Positions 1 through 14,282 are shown, counted from the stretch's first letter. The stretch: 64,000 bases of DNA from Prunus persica (GCF_000346465.2 NC_034012.1:7352800-7416799); one strand, 5' to 3'. A program made the numbers and translations. Notes: generated by a model not told the origin, from the letters alone.

Positions 1-3000
1 GGCTCACACACAATTGACTGTTGGGGCAAGAGTGGCCTTTTACCATGATGAAATAAAACTCTCTCTCCCTGCCACCTGGACACCAACACATCATCTTTTA
101 TTTACTTTTTTTCATGTTGATCTTCAAACAAAATTAGAAGCTCCAAAGCCGGTAAGTTCAGTTTTTGTTTCTCTGATGGACTTGCTAATTTTTCCCAAGA
201 ATTTTCACTCCCCCCACCCCCAACAATAGTTTATTTTCTTTCTGGCTGGTTTTACCCTGCTGCTTCATTTTGATCATATCTACTCCCTTAAAATGACTAT
301 TACATCCGTTGATTTTGCAGATAGTAATTGGATATGCGGCACTTCCATTATCCACACATGCTCAGTATGTATATGCCTTCAAGTCTGATCTTTCTTCCTC
401 TTTTGATCTTAAAACATAATGAAACTCAAAAGCTTTGGGTTGCTTGTTTAATATATTGATCATGTATGAATGTCTGTTATTCATTTGAAACCAATCTTTC
501 TTCATCCAATGAAATTGCTAAAATAGCTCGAGAGTTAATACGACTTGTATCTAATGCATGCCTCAGTTTGGTTACTGTTTTCTATACAATATCGTGATTA
601 ACTCTGTTGGGCTCGATTATGCGAATTAAACAAATTTTGCAAAGGTCTTCAAACATTGTGCTTTAGTTTATTGCTTGCTACTTGTTTGATCTTCCCATGG
701 CTTTTAGAGTTTTAACGTTATCAATGCTATCCCAAAGCAATAATGGTTGTTTTCCTTCTCAGGTTGCGCTCTGAAATTTCTTTGCCAATTATGAGGGAGC
801 TGGTTCCACATTATCTCCAGGATATGGGCCGAGTATGTTTGGGCTGCTTTCTGAGTTTATAACTTGTTTGTGTTTTGTGGTTTCATTCCTTTTTCATTTT
901 TATTTGAATTGATTCTCTTTATATCATTTTTTAGTTTGAACCTCACTTTAATGGTTACCAGGGATATATTATACAAAACAATTGAATCTCAGTTTTTCCT
1001 CAACAAGTACATATTGATTTCATTAATTTTGAGTGCTCATTCCATTAATTTTATGAATGCCATCGTCGTGCATGTTAAACTACATCTTTTGTTTTGATAA
1101 GCCATTTTGCCAGTCTCATATACACGAGCAGCATTCTACTCTTGTAGTTGGTAGGAAGCTTTTGTTTTCTTAAACTGATGATTCCATTGCCTGTTTATCT
1201 CCACCCCTTTCCCACATCCAGGAGAGGTTGGATTATTTGGAAGATGGAAAGAATATATTTCGATTGCGCTTAAGGCTTTGTTCGTCGTTATATCCTATCA
1301 ATGAGCGCATAAGAGATTTTTTCCTTGAATACGATAGGCACACTCTTCGAACAAGCGCACCTTGGGGTTCTGAACTTCTGGAGGTATTCTTCCTTTTAAT
1401 TTTTTTTATTTTACATCCACTTGTCCTGTTTTCTTGTATTATTGTGGGAAAAAATTCCATTATCTCATTTATAACAAAAGTTGTGAAATACATGTATGTA
1501 TATGCTATTAGAATTTTTTTTTGTTTTGAATAAGGTGATATTAGGGTACATATCTTTCACTTTAAATCTCAATATTCACATAACGTTGGTAATTGGATTA
1601 TTGGTTAATATGTGTCTGGGATGTTGATCGTGCAATACCTTGTAAGCAGTGTAATTAATATAGAGGGTTTTTGTTTTCTGTCTTTTCCTTACATATTGAT
1701 ATTGTAGTGTTTAACGTATGCTGAGCAAGAAGTGATTCGAGTGTCTGAAAATTTTGCATGCAGGCTATTAACAGTTTGAAGAATGTTGATTCCATTGCTT
1801 TGCTTCAGTTTCTTCATCCAATTTTGAATATGCTTCTCCATCTAATAGGCAATGGTGGAGAAACCCTCCAGGTTCTTTTAAAATTTCTAGTACTGATTTT
1901 TAACGTTAATTGTTGTTCTTGCTCCATTCGTTGTCTTTATTTCCTAAATTGGTAACTCAATAACCCCTTTGGTAACAATATAGATTCATCCTTCTACTGA
2001 CTGGGTTCTGGGTTGTGTAATGCCATCTTAGTTTCTGATTTTACTGCTGCTTTTCAGGTTGCAGCATTCAGAGCCATGGTTAATATCGTGACCCGGTGTG
2101 TGGTTTAGTTTTGATTAATGATTTTACATTCTTCAGAATTGTAATTTATCATGGCTTCAGAAGTGTTTTTTAAAGAAAAAAACTTATAGTTTGTGTTTCT
2201 TCCATAACTAATTTAGTAGTACACAATTGTACTTTTTAGGCATGCTTGTAGTTTGCAATACCGTGGTGAAAGCTAAACTTTTATGGAAGGTGATTTATTT
2301 ATTTACGTTTTTGCTTCTGGAAAATTCCTTTAGGCTATGGTTTATTTAGTGTGGATGTGGGTTTACGGTTTTTCTTTATGCATAAAACAAGACAAAATAC
2401 ATTAAATAAGAGAATGGGTTTGGGTTTAGGGTAATATCATACAACACGATACAAAATGCTTAAATATGACATGCATTGGTCCTCTGCTCTATTCGTAATC
2501 ACTGGCCGTTTGCTGTAAAGTTGTACTCTGCACCAGCCTTTGCTCTTCTTGCATTTGTTTAAAACGCTTCTGGTTTGACATGTATGGAACGTCTTCTGTA
2601 GGGTACAGCAGGAGTCGGTTGATGATGCTGAAAGAAATCACTTCCTAGTTAACTATGTTGATTATGCGTTTGATGACTTTGGAGGTCGTCAACCACCAGT
2701 TTATCCTGGCCTGTCAACTGTTTGGGGAAGCTTGGCTCGTAGTAAGGTAAGCTTGTTGGGATGGAGATTTTCATATGCCAATTGCTACTATCATGTGCTT
2801 TCTTGATCATTACTATTAGTTTTCTCCTTCCTCCTGACAAAATGAGATATGCTGTTTCCTTCTCTCATACAGTATACTCAACTGAAAGAAGACTTGTTCC
2901 CTGCCAATTGGGGTTTGATAACTTCTCCGTGTTATTGTGTTACCCAATTGGATTGGTTTCTGTCATGCCAGAGTCCTAAGCTACTCTTTCTAGTTTGTTT

Positions 3001-5760
3001 GTGGGGCTATATTTCTCTCATAGCATCGTCTTTAATCTAATGGGTTTCCATGGCTCATTTTTCTATTACTATTATAAAAGAATGGGGAGATAATTGCTTA
3101 ACTTTTATATGCATAGCCCAGGGTCATCCGAGATCACTTGATGTCTAATCTACTTATAGCAAAATTAAGTTTTTCTCCTGTAAGTTATGTTACGTTTGGT
3201 TTTTTAAGTTTTGGTTTTCATTTTTAATTAAAGATGAAGGAAAATGAGAGGATGTTGAGAAGAGAGATGATAGATGTGAGGAAAGGAGGAAAATATGCAT
3301 GTCAAATGATTGTTAAAACAAAAACTAAAAACTAACAGTTTTAAAGTTTTTTTCTTTCATTTTAATTTTGTGCTTCTCCCTCATCTCTCCCACTCCTTCG
3401 TCGCATCTCTTACATATCAACTCCCTCCCTCACCTTTCCATTGTACTTTTGTTTGAAGACTTCATACCCATCTAATTGAGAATCCTGATTTTCATGAATT
3501 ATGCTTGTGTCGATTTGTAATGTTTGCATCCTTTGATTCTGTATGGTGACTGCAAGATGTGGTTCATGATTCTTATCATCATTATTTTGTTCCAACAGTC
3601 CAACTGTTTTAAACTTTATTATTTCATTGTGCAGGCAAAAGGATACCGTGTTGGACCTGTGTATGATGACGTTTTGGCAATGGCTTGGTTTTTCCTTGAG
3701 CTAATTGTCAAGTCAATGGCATTGGAGAAGATGCGTCTTTTCTATCATAATCTTCCATTAGGTAGATTTCAATGCAAGAAAATTATTCGTAACAAATCAT
3801 CTGATTGCTATTTTAACTTTATCTTTTTTGATTGTTAAACAGCGTCTTTTCTTGCTCTCATACACCTACGAACCTTCTGCACACAAACACGAAAAAGAAG
3901 CTGCAAACAATAGCTTTCTAGTAATGAAACAAAGAAATAACAGTAGTAACATGTTGTAGAAATCAAATTTTTGAAAGTTATACTTCTGTCTAGCAAGTTG
4001 TATACGCATTAGCAATGTCATTGAAAATAGATGGCAGATAAACCAATGAAGAGAAAGTACTCAGGCAGGCAAGTGGTGTGTTTGGTGGACTCAGAATCTA
4101 TTAGCTAGTAAATTTCAGTGAGAATGCATAGAATGTGAACATAGTAATCATGTATAAAGTTGGAACCATGGCGAAAATATCTCTTCAGCCTACAAGCTTC
4201 TGTCTCTCAAAAGTGTTCACAAACATTGTTTCTATGTTCTTAGAACTTCAATTTATTAAAATATCTAATAGCCTGTGGCTTTCTTAGCCACTTTCCTTTC
4301 TTGTTCTCTATTATCTTTGGTAATAAATTTCATTTCTTCTCCAAAAAAAGAAAAAAGAAAAAAAGAATCTCAAATAGCCATACATAAGTTAAATGGTTCA
4401 GTGATCATTCCAACAGCTATAATATAGTTTTTTTTTTTTTTTTTTTCATTTTTTCAACAATTGCCCAGAAAAGATTGTTTTCCTACCCTACTTTATTGGA
4501 CTTTGTACAGTTTCAACTTCATACCTGTTCCATACTGTTCTGGTAATATATGGTGTCTACATTTCTATGGAATATTCTTGCATCTCTTAAATTTGGATTT
4601 CTATTTGTTCCTAGGTTTCCAATTCCTGTTATTATGATAAGTATTTGCAGACAATTTTCTTCAGGTTCTTATTATTTATTTTTCTTTTTGTATTGCAGGT
4701 GAAGAGATTCCGCCTATGCAATTGAAAGAAGGTGTATTCAGATGTATAATGCAGTTGTATGATTGCCTACTAACAGAAGTGCATGAACGTTGTAAGAAAG
4801 GATTAAGCTTGGCAAAGCGTTTAAACAGCAGTTTGGCTTTCTTTTGTTATGATCTCTTGTCCATCATCGAACCTCGGCAAGTTTTTGAATTGGTATGCTG
4901 TCTGCTTATCTGTCTTGTTTATATATATTTAAGAAACAAGAGCTATTAATTAAAAAAAGAAAACACAAAAGCACAGAAAACTGCAACCACTAGCTTGAAC
5001 CTAAAAAAGATACAAAAAAACCATGGAGTAGCCAACAATTATAGAAAAAGACAACCCTATGAATTCTTAAGCCTTCTGCTCAACCTCCGTTATTCAGTTT
5101 GTGGAGCTGAGCAACGCTTCCGTCCTAGAGGTGCACATGTTGCAGGAGCCTTGGTACTTTTAATGTTTTATTCAAATTTTGAATCAAATCTTTCTATTCC
5201 TTTCTTTGTGTGTGTGTGTGGGTGTATGTTTATATATTTCTTTTGTGGGTTGCATTAGTGCTACTAGAGCAAAGGGGGTCCAGAAAGAATATATGTACAG
5301 TGAAAGAACAACATCATGAAATTTTGATTGAACAAGAAAGTACTACTCTAGATGCATGCTTGATATTAATGATAAAAATGAGATTGAAAGGGCCAATGTA
5401 AGCGTTAGGTTTATCCATTTGTTTCAGCTTTCTGGTTGCCATTTTGTAGTTTCCATTCACTTTATGGTGTCTTCCATCTGCTGTAGGTGTCCTTGTACTT
5501 GGACAAGTTTTCTGGGGTATGTCAATTGGTTCTGCATGATTGCAAGCTCACATTTTTGCAAATTATATGTGATCACGACCTTTTTGTGGAAATGCCTGGG
5601 AGAGACCCTTCTGATAGGTAACTTACCAATTAACTGTCTCACTTTTGGTTACCTCACCTTCTTACTTTTACCATGGCACTACGGATGAACTTTTGAAAAA
5701 GAAAAGTATGTCTTCTATGGTATTTTACCCTCCCCTTCCTCCTCCTCCTCTCTACACCCC

Positions 5761-5814
<54 letters not shown>

Positions 5815-8800
5815 CCAAATTCATGACTTTTTGTCATCCTCACAATTTATATTAAATGCAATCTTTTCAAGCTATGCACATTACACTGAGCTCATCACAC
5901 ATGGGTAGGATTGTTGCCTTCAATAAAATGAACCCTCTCTTTTGGAGGTTTATTTCTAATAAGAAAAGAAAGATTCATTTGATCTCCATGATTATTTATT
6001 TGTATGCTAATAGTTGTGAGTAAGATGGATTTTATCATTTTTTTTTTCTTTCAAGATTTTGTTTAGTTTTATTGCATAGACCTCATCTGTATAAGAAGCT
6101 TTTGAGTGTTAGCATGTCTTGATGAAGTGAATGCTCATGTCATAGGAACTACCTTTCGTCTGTTCTAATACAAGAGCTATTTCTTACTTGGGATCATGAT
6201 GATTTATCTCTGCGGTCAAAGGTGAGTTTATAGTGATAATTGTGTATTTATTTATTTATTTAGTGAATTTATTTATTTATTTAGCGTTTTTTTACAAGAA
6301 ACAAAAAGCTTGGAGTTCATAATCTGCCCTGACATTTTTATTTTGTTCTACTTATGTTGGTGGATACATTTTTATACTCATCCATCCTTAATTTGCACCT
6401 TCCTTTAGCAGGAGGCATGAAAACATATACAGGATTTTGATAAATTTGCTAAGTCTTGAAAATTTATTGTTGATTAGATGTGCACTATATGTTATGCTTG
6501 TGTTCTAACTCTTTCATGTCTCTGCATGTAGGCGGCTAGAATTTTAGTAGTCCTTTTGTGCAAGCATGAGTTTGATGCTCGATACCAAAAGCCCGAAGAT
6601 AAACTTTATATTGCGCAGCTATATTTCCCACTTATTGGACAGGTGCATAGTGTTATTTTCATAATGCACTGTATAAAAGGTTTTCTTTTCAATTTGCTCC
6701 TCCTTTTCATTGTTTAACCCTGGTAGTGGGAATCTCAGTTTTGCATTAACCACTTAAAATACCATGAAGTAAAGATGCTTTTCTACATTATAGTACAAGT
6801 TTATCATATACTCAATGTAGCTATACCATCTTTTGAAGTTTACCATTTTACAACCATTTTTTTAATTAATGTTTTACTAATATTGATGTCAAAATATCCA
6901 TTAGTATTCTCGTAGATCCAGAAATTTCCAGGTTCTCTCACTCCCCATACCTGCATAAGCTTCAAACTAATAACATATTCCCATGTATTGAAATAAGGAC
7001 AGTTCTTAGCTATATCTATAATATTATGAAAGTTTGTGGTCCTCCAAAATATAGAATGATGCACGTATCAGTTCATGGTCAATGTCATAAACTAAGAAAT
7101 CCTAACTAGTGGTGTTATGGTCTATGCAGATTCTAGATGAAATGCCTGTGTTTTACAACCTCAATGCTGTTGAAAAGCGTGAAGTTTTAGTCGCTATTTT
7201 GCAAATTGTCCGGAACCTTGATGATGCATCACTTGTCAAGGCGTGGCAGCAAAGCATTGCTAGAACTAGATTATTTTTCAAACTCATGGAGGAATGCCTT
7301 GTTCTATTTGAGGTTGCCTTTTATTAATTACTCCTCTAGGTTATTTGTTACCTTGGTGATTATCTATGACCTTTTATTCATATTGTTAACATACTATGCT
7401 TTTGTTCTCATTTTGAGGATGTTCATGTGCTCATTCTTTTTGAAAGTGATAATGTGGTCTCATGTGGCACTTACATTTTAGTTCTTGTTTAGTTGGTAAA
7501 AATCTAAGTCAACGTGAGAAAACTCACTGAGCTATGTTTAACCATATAATTTCGACCATCAAGTTTCAAGACTGCTTTGGATGTAAATGGACTTTCAAGC
7601 GAATGGTGCATATGAATTGTTGTAGTTGTTTAGTTCTTTGAGGATTTAGCTCATATTATTTTTCATTCTGTGACTCATTCTTGAAATCATTCACTTTTTC
7701 GTGTTTCTTCCTCAGTGAAGGAGTTAAACTCTTTTAGGTCTTTTCATAGTCAAGATATATTTATGAGATTATGAAATGTACAAGTTGCTTAATTGAACAC
7801 AACATACTCCAACTTCAAATGTTTCCCATAACACTAGTTGTATTTAATGTGTTTTACAGCACAGAAAACCTGCTGATGGCATGCTTATGGGATCTAGTTC
7901 TCGCAGTCCTGTTGGTGATGGCCCTGCTTCCCCCAAGTATTCTGACAGACTCTCTCCTGCAATCAACAACTATCTGTCCGAGGCATCTAGACAAGAAGTC
8001 AGAGTGAGTTAATTTTCTGATCTCAGTTCCTTAAGAAACCAACGAGGCGCATGTTTTTTTTTTTTTTTTCACTGCTTATAAGGAGTTCAATCTTGTGCAC
8101 AGTGGATATAATGTTGCTTCCATTAGTAGTTTCATGTCTCATCTTGGGGTAAATCATTCAGTTTTGTTACATAGAAATCAATATCTTCAAACATGTCCTC
8201 AAGAATCTTGAATCTCTTTAATGCAGCCACAGGGTACACCTGAAAATGGGTATTCGTGGCAGAGAGTAAATTCTCAGTTAAGCTCCCCTAGCCAGCCGTA
8301 TTCCTTAAGAGAAGCTCTGGCTCAGGCACAATCCTCTAGAATTGGAGCTTCTGCTCAAGCACTAAGAGAATCTTTGCATCCAATATTGAGACAAAAATTG
8401 GTAATGCTTCTATAAATATTCTATGTTTGTTGATTGCAGCATGATCCCCATTAGGTGGTTAATAGCTTTCACCTTTCAGGAGCTCTGGGAAGAAAACTTG
8501 AGTGCTTCTGTCAGTCTTCAGGTTTTGGAAATAACCGAGAAGTTTTCCACAATGGCAGCATCCCATGGCATCGCCACTGACTATGGAAAATTTGATTGCG
8601 TCACAGCTATATTCATGAGCTTCTTCTCTCGAAATCAACCATTGTCTTTCTGGAGATCACTGCTTCCTGTCTTCAACAGTGTCTTCAATCTTCATGGTGC
8701 AAATTTGATGGCAAGGGAAAATGACCGTTTTTTAAAGCAAGTCACTTTCCATCTTCTTCGACTTGCTGTGTTTCGAAATGATAATATCAGAAAAAGGGCT

Positions 8801-11677
8801 GTTATGGGGCTCCAGATGCTTATAAGGGTAGGCTCCTTCTGACACATTGACATTATGTGCTCCAGTTCATTTTCAACTAAAAAATAATTCCCCTTCTCTT
8901 TTTGGCAGAGTTCTTTCTACTACTTTATGCAGACAGCAAGGTTGAGGGTCATGCTGATCATCACATTATCAGAGTTGATGTCTGATGTACAAGTGACTCA
9001 GATGAAGTCTGATGGAACACTAGAAGAGAGTGGTGAAGCAAGGCGTCTTCGGCAATCACTGGAGGAAGTGGCAGATGCCTCTAAGAGCCCCAGTCTTTTG
9101 AGAGAGTGTGGACTTCCTGAGAGTGCTCTGTTAGACATTCCAGAAAGAATGACAGAAAATAGATGGTCCTGGTCAGAAGTGAAGTATCTCTCTGAAAGCC
9201 TTCTTCTTGCTCTTGATGCCAGCTTGGAACACGCACTCCTGGTAAGTTTGACAATGCCTGCATAACTTTATTTGTTATAGGATATTTTGTGTAACATTAA
9301 ATGATCTTGACCCTTTATCCTTTGTAGCTGTTGATTTGGAAGTTCAATGTTAGATTTTAATACTGGCTGCAATTTGGTTTGCAGGGCTCTTTGATGACTA
9401 TGGACAGATATGCAGCTGCAGAAAGCTTCTATAGACTGGCTATGGCATTTGCCCCTGTCCCAGATCTTCACATAATGTGGTTACTGCATTTATGTGATGC
9501 ACACCAAGAAATGCAGTCTTGGGCAGAAGCTGCTCAGTGTGCTGTTGCTGTGGCTGGTATTGTAATGCAGGTAACAGTGTTATGGTTTTTCACAATGCCG
9601 TCTTGCATGAAACATTTGTCTGTTCTCAAAATTCATGACCTTTGAAGTGTCTCAAATGTTAGCACAGTCCTATTTGTGTTGTGACTGACCTTGCAAACTT
9701 CCAAACTCTACATGTATCTTTGTTGGTTGTGAGTTGTGACTAACCAACCTAATTTTCTTTCTCTTCCCTCTCCATTTTGACATATTTTCGTGGTATCTGT
9801 TACCTTCTTGTACCTACTTTGTTCTCAAGTTGTAGTTCAAAAGATTGTCAAGGACTAAATGTGTTTAGGCTCTGACACTAGTGCAATTTGGACAAATTCT
9901 TTGACTTTTTAAATTCATTTTTATTGGGTAATTTTAATTTGAGATTTGAGATATTTTAGTTGGTTGGAATGTGAAAGTTGAACAAGTAATATATCAAAAT
10001 GAGGTTTAGACCGGCTTAATTGTAGCCAAAACCCCGCACCAGCTAATGTGGCAGCAGTTATGGTGAAAACTTGAAAGTAATTGCTAGATATTGGCTATTC
10101 TGAGTTATGAGGAGCTGATGTAAAATTGAAATTACTTTCTGTGTATAGCTTGATGCATAATTATACCAGTATTCTCTCTCTGCAGTACTTGAGATCTGGT
10201 TTCCTATTAGTTTTGTAAGATTTTTGAGGATTACTCTGTATAGTAGAGGATTAACAAGATGGCTCCATAACTTTAAAACAGTTGCTCACTGGTTTACTTT
10301 CAGCTAATAGTCTATTTTTATTCTTTATAGGCCCTTGTGGCGAGAAATGATGGTGTCTGGAGCAAAGATCACATAACTGCTCTACGTAAAATTTGTCCAA
10401 TGGTCAGCAATGAGATCAGCTCTGAGACTTCTGCAGCTGAGGTAGAAGGATATGGTGCATCAAAACTTACTGTTGACTCTGCAGTGAAGTACCTACAACT
10501 CGCAAATAAGCTATTTTCTCAAGCTGAACTCTTTCATTTCTGTGCAAGCATTCTGGAACTTGTTATCCCAGTTTACAAAAGCAGGAGGGCATATGGACAG
10601 CTGAGTAAATGTCACACGATGCTTACTAATATCTATGAATCAATACTTGAGCAGGAATCAAGTCCAATTCCGTTCACTGATGCAACATACTACAGGGTTG
10701 GGTTTTACAGTGACCGATTTGGAAAGTTAGATAGAAAGGAATATGTATACAGGGAGGCCCGTGATGTAAGGCTAGGTGACATAATGGAGAAACTTAGTCA
10801 TATATACGAGTCTAGGATGGATGGCAATCACACGTTACACATTATTCCGGATTCCAGGCAGGTAAAGGCAGATGAATTGCAGCCTGGTGTCTGCTACCTG
10901 CAGATAACTGCTGTTGATCCAGTCATGGAAGATGAAGATTTGGGAAGCAGAAGGGAGAGAATCTTTTCGCTTTCCACTGGTAGTGTTCGTGCACGAGTCT
11001 TTGATCGTTTCTTGTTTGATACCCCATTTACGAAAAATGGAAAGACTCAAGGTGGATTGGAAGACCAGTGGAAGAGGCGAACTGTTCTTCAGACTGAAGG
11101 TTCATTCCCAGCTCTTGTGAATAGGCTTTTAGTTACCAAATCGGAATCACTTGAGTTCTCCCCAGTAGAAAATGCCATTGGGATGATTGAAACTCGAACA
11201 GCTGCCTTACGAAATGAACTTGAAGAGCCTCGCAGTTCCGAAGGGGATCAACTCCCACGTCTCCAGAGCCTACAGAGAATTCTTCAAGGCAGTGTTGCAG
11301 TTCAGGTTGAAGTTTGCTCTCAAACTCCGTTTTTCTGAAGCAAGTGTATCAGTTGCTTACTTCATCATTCAAATTATATCTCTATATATAACTGATCAGA
11401 TTTCTCTACTTTCTATTTGCAGGTTAACAGTGGGGTACTGAGTGTGTGCACTGCATTCCTGTCTGGTGAGCCTGCAACAAGGTTGCGGTCGCAGGAACTG
11501 CAGCAACTCATTGCTGCGCTCCTTGAATTTATGGCGGTATGCAAGCGTGCCATCCGTGTACACTTCAGATTGATTGGTGAGGAAGATCAGGAGTTCCACA
11601 CACAGCTTGTGAATGGATTTCAATCTCTAACTGCTGAGTTGTCTCATTACATCCCTGCCATTCTGTCAGAGCTGTGA
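1..11677 (+). CDS. SPK1: SPIKE1, DOCK-family guanine nucleotide exchange factor (C-terminal 1317 residues)
   Basis: The window opens inside a coding exon of SPIKE1, the plant DOCK GEF that activates ROP GTPases and controls actin, cell shape and ER exit sites. Coding exons: 2-151, 321-364, 763-832, 1222-1383, 1764-1871, 2058-2095, 2602-2746, 3635-3761, 4699-4892, 5487-5617, 6146-6221, 6532-6642, 7130-7312, 7860-8003, 8227-8400, 8480-8827, 8909-9241, 9385-9570, 10331-11305, 11423-11677 (stop TGA). They sum to 1317 codons plus stop with no frame break. The first exons (VGARVAFYHDEIKLSLP) belong to the C2-like DHR1 domain. The last ~480 residues form the catalytic DHR2 domain, including TKSESLEFSPVENAIGMIE. 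The match to the Arabidopsis protein (~1830 aa, recalled) is near-continuous to the C-terminal SHYIPAILSEL. The N-terminal ~500 residues lie upstream of the window. Exon edges were chosen by frame and GT-AG; the gene appears intact. Confidence 0.97.
5764..5809. repeat. (CT)n microsatellite in SPIKE1 intron
   Basis: An uninterrupted CT run of about 46 bp lies in the intron between exons 5487-5617 and 6146-6221. It follows a pyrimidine-rich stretch. It is probably length-polymorphic and nothing suggests a function. Confidence 0.95.
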
Positions 11678-11828
11678 CATTGTTGTAGAATTACTCTAGT
11701 GTTATTGTTTTGTTTTGTCTTTTCGTTTTTACTTTTTTAGGTTTTTCTCCTTGTGCTGTTGCTGCAATGTGTCAATATCTTTCACGCTCATGGTTGTTCA
11801 TGTATCTGGCCTATGCCTCAGCAGCAAA

Positions 11829-12392
11829 GCATGAATCTCAACATTGTTTCATCTTAACAGTTTTAATGAATGTTTTTTTTCAAAGTTCTTTTGCCTTTTA
11901 TTTATTTTTAAGGTCATGTAGCTTTTATTTATTTATTTATAAATTTAGCTCCGGTTTACATCAAGTTGACATCCCCACTCAATTACATTTGGAAAGAAAA
12001 ACATTTAAGAACTACAATCTTACTTTAGGAGTTCCAATTAAAAATGTCCTCTTGAAGTTTTGAAGGGTTTCAACTAAAGGGTTCCTCCATAAATACTAGT
12101 GCAAATGCTCCTTTGACCAAAAAAAAAGAAAAAAAAAGCAAATCAATCGACAATTCCAGATAGCACTAAAATGTCTATTGTTTTAATGTTTATTTATTTT
12201 ACAAAGAGTAAAAGTCGTATTAGAATTTTCTAAAATAACATCCCAATGTACAGCAAACAAAAATGGCCAGGCCCAGGAGAGTTTGGGAGTTTTTGTGTTT
12301 CAGATTCTAGTGAACTTGGCCGAATCATTGTGTTGAACAGAGAGATATAAAGTGTCAGCTTGTCGATGTGGGATTAGATAAGAGCAAATTCA
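11829..12392 (+). repeat. SPIKE1-downstream repeat, copy 1 (with SPIKE1 3' UTR just upstream)
   Basis: After the SPIKE1 stop, 11678-11828 is T-rich 3' UTR. From 11829 begins a ~560-bp unit starting AGCATGAATCTCAACATTG. It recurs at 14655-14905 (partial), 18192-18800 and 20858-21480. Shared landmarks are CAGTTTTAATGAATGTT, CATCCCCACTCAATT, AAGAACTACAATCTTACTTT and TCGATGTGGGATT. Because this copy runs on from the SPIKE1 UTR, it may be the original SPIKE1 flank, copied later along with the array. No coding potential was recognised. Confidence 0.8.
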
Positions 12393-12717
12393 GGCTAACT
12401 TCTCCACCTTTTAACTATCTTTTACTACAGAATTAAAGATTATGATTTTAATATGTTATTTTGCTTTGTGTATTTTTTTTTAAAAATTTCTTTGCACAGG
12501 TTGATGTCTTAAACAAGGGGATGAAGTCACAATAACTGAGCATGACTAATTTTCGAGCAACCAAGGGCCAAATTAAAGTGAACTTTAGTGCTCATGAATG
12601 GCAGTGGCACACATAGAGAAGTGTACTACATGGAACATAATAACAGACTGGGAAAGAAAACAAGGAAATGATGCTCATGCATGGAAAGTTTAATATGTCT
12701 GTGTATTATATTTGCAG

Positions 12718-13262
12718 AGTTTTTAATGGTGAACTATTCAAAAGCTATGAGCAACTTGAAGGAATTAGAGGACAGAGGATGCACAATATTGTATGGGGTG
12801 GATGTGAACACCATGAACCTTCACCCTCTCGTTTTGATCGTATAATCTATAATTTTCCTCACTCCGGATACTTGAATGGTTCCTCTTCTTCTGAAAGCAG
12901 CGTTTCGCAAATTTTGTAGGTTCAAACTAAACCATGTTTGCAACATAAAAAAATAATAAAGAAGTACAATGATGAATTGGATTGAAACAAAACCATGTAT
13001 TTTCAGGTCACATCAAAATTTGGTAAAGGCATACTTCAAGAGTGCTCGAGAAGTGCTGACCTGAACAGGAGAAGTTCATGTGACACACAAGACAGCTTTT
13101 CCTTTCAGTGAATGGAACATAGTGAAGTTGGTACAAGAGGTTGGGCTAGTCAATAAAGAGAGGCGCTGGGATATGTGACCAAACTTTTCCTCTTGGAAAG
13201 TGCAGCACCTTCAAATTTTCCAAGCAGTTGTACCCTTCTACTGCTTCCAGTTTCCTCTTATC
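12718..13262 (+). pseudogene. BMT5-like (DUF2431) pseudogene, copy A: exons 2-3 only
   Basis: Exon 2 remnant (12718-12915) keeps FDRIIYNFPHSGYLNG, but its first half is shifted out of frame: the exon is 198 nt where the frame needs 199 or another length in that phase. Exon 3 starts at 13007 (SHQNLVKAYFKSAREVLT) and hits a TGA right after that. The stretch coding for GEVHVTHKTAFPFSEWNIVKL is still recognisable downstream. Exon 1 is missing: the usual upstream flank (GGGAAAGAAAACAAGGAAATG) runs straight into the end of intron 1 (TGTGTATTATATTTGCAG). A deletion therefore probably removed exon 1. Confidence 0.85.
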
Positions 13263-13318
13263 AAAACCATACCAAAACAAGGCAAAAATATAGAAAATTG
13301 ATTGCAATTAGTAGTTAC

Positions 13319-13408
13319 CAACGGAATTGGGGCTGTTGAGCAGTGACAGAGGAAGTGGGGGCAGAGGAGAGCTCGATTCTTCGGAGCTTTTGAGCTCTGG
13401 ATGTGGCG
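13319..13408 (-). pseudogene. USB1 first-exon fragment
   Basis: On the minus strand this reads as an acidic/proline-rich stretch (ELKSSEESSSPLPPLPLSLL-type, then SPNSVG) followed by a GTAACT donor. It is nearly identical to 20440-20538, which sits upstream of recognisable USB1 exons. It is cut off on one side by the AT-rich palindrome field. No further USB1 exons are present here, so this is an isolated exon copy. Confidence 0.55.
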
Positions 13409-13412
13409 GTAG

Positions 13413-13454
<42 letters not shown>

Positions 13455-13456
13455 TA

Positions 13457-14179
13457 GTATAGCCGGGCGGCTATACTTTTTAAATATATATATATTTAGG
13501 GTATAGCCGGCCGGCTATACTCTTTAAATATATAATCTATATATATAAAGCAAAAGGCAGAGAATGGTGAAACATTCCAAATACCAGAAAATGCCCTTGG
13601 TTGATGCAAACATTAAGAATTCAAATTATTAATTAAATGAGGATAATACGGTAAATTCATACTTTTTCATATTTTAAAAAAGAAAAAGAAAAAGAAAAAG
13701 CAGATAATGGATCCTATTTTTAGGGAACACAACTACCCATTATCTTTTTTAATTCTAAAATAAATTTAAATTTTTTTAAAAAAAAGCCTCTTGCAAGCGC
13801 GGAAGCGCGTGCAGAGAGGCTAGTTTTATTTAAAGAGCATATCAGCGCGGCGGTAATTATTAAATTTATTTTTTTTATTGCAGGAGTCTAGCCGAGCGGC
13901 TGTACGGATTAAATATATTTTCTTATTGCAAGGGTATAGCCGGGCGGCTATACTGTTTTAATATATTCGAATATTTAAATAGTATAGCCGCGCGGCTATA
14001 CTGTTTAACTATATTTTTTTATTTAAGGAGTGTAGCTAAAAATATATATTTTTTAAAGGGTATAGCCGAACGGCTATACTCTTTAAATATTTTAACTCAT
14101 TAAATATATGAGTATAGCTGTGCGGCTATAAGCTTTAAATATATATTTGCATTTAAAGAGTATAGCCGTTCGGCTGTAC
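13457..14179. repeat. Palindrome field 1: repeated GTATAGCCG-NN-CGGCTATAC
   Basis: Eight copies of a ~20-bp near-perfect palindrome with 9-bp arms and a variable 2-bp centre start at 13457, 13501, 13886, 13934, 13982, 14060, 14112 and 14160. A half copy lies at 14030. Spacing in the right part is mostly 48-52 bp, with AT-rich linkers ending in TTTAAATATAT. The centres vary (GG, GC, AG, CG, AA, TG, TT) while the arms are well kept. A related field lies at 20583-20809. Confidence 0.9.
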
Positions 14180-14207
14180 GCTTTAAATATATATATATAT
14201 ATTTTTC

Positions 14208-14241
14208 TCTCTCTCCTATCGAACCCAGAACCCCAGCCCAC

Positions 14242-14282
<41 letters not shown>

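Noticed and set aside
3190..3345. Possible MITE in a SPIKE1 intron (TTTTGGTTTTCAT ... ACAAAAACTAAAAACTAAC)
   Set aside because: The inverted similarity is limited to T-rich/A-rich ends and is too weak to separate from chance.
9081..9263. Minus-strand open frames over SPIKE1 exons (also at 10835-11050 and 11396-11623)
   Set aside because: These are antisense shadows of conserved SPIKE1 coding exons.
12668..12919. A stand-alone 83-codon gene at copy A
   Set aside because: It is an out-of-frame reading through a broken exon 2. Only its second half is in the family frame and exon 3 has a premature stop.
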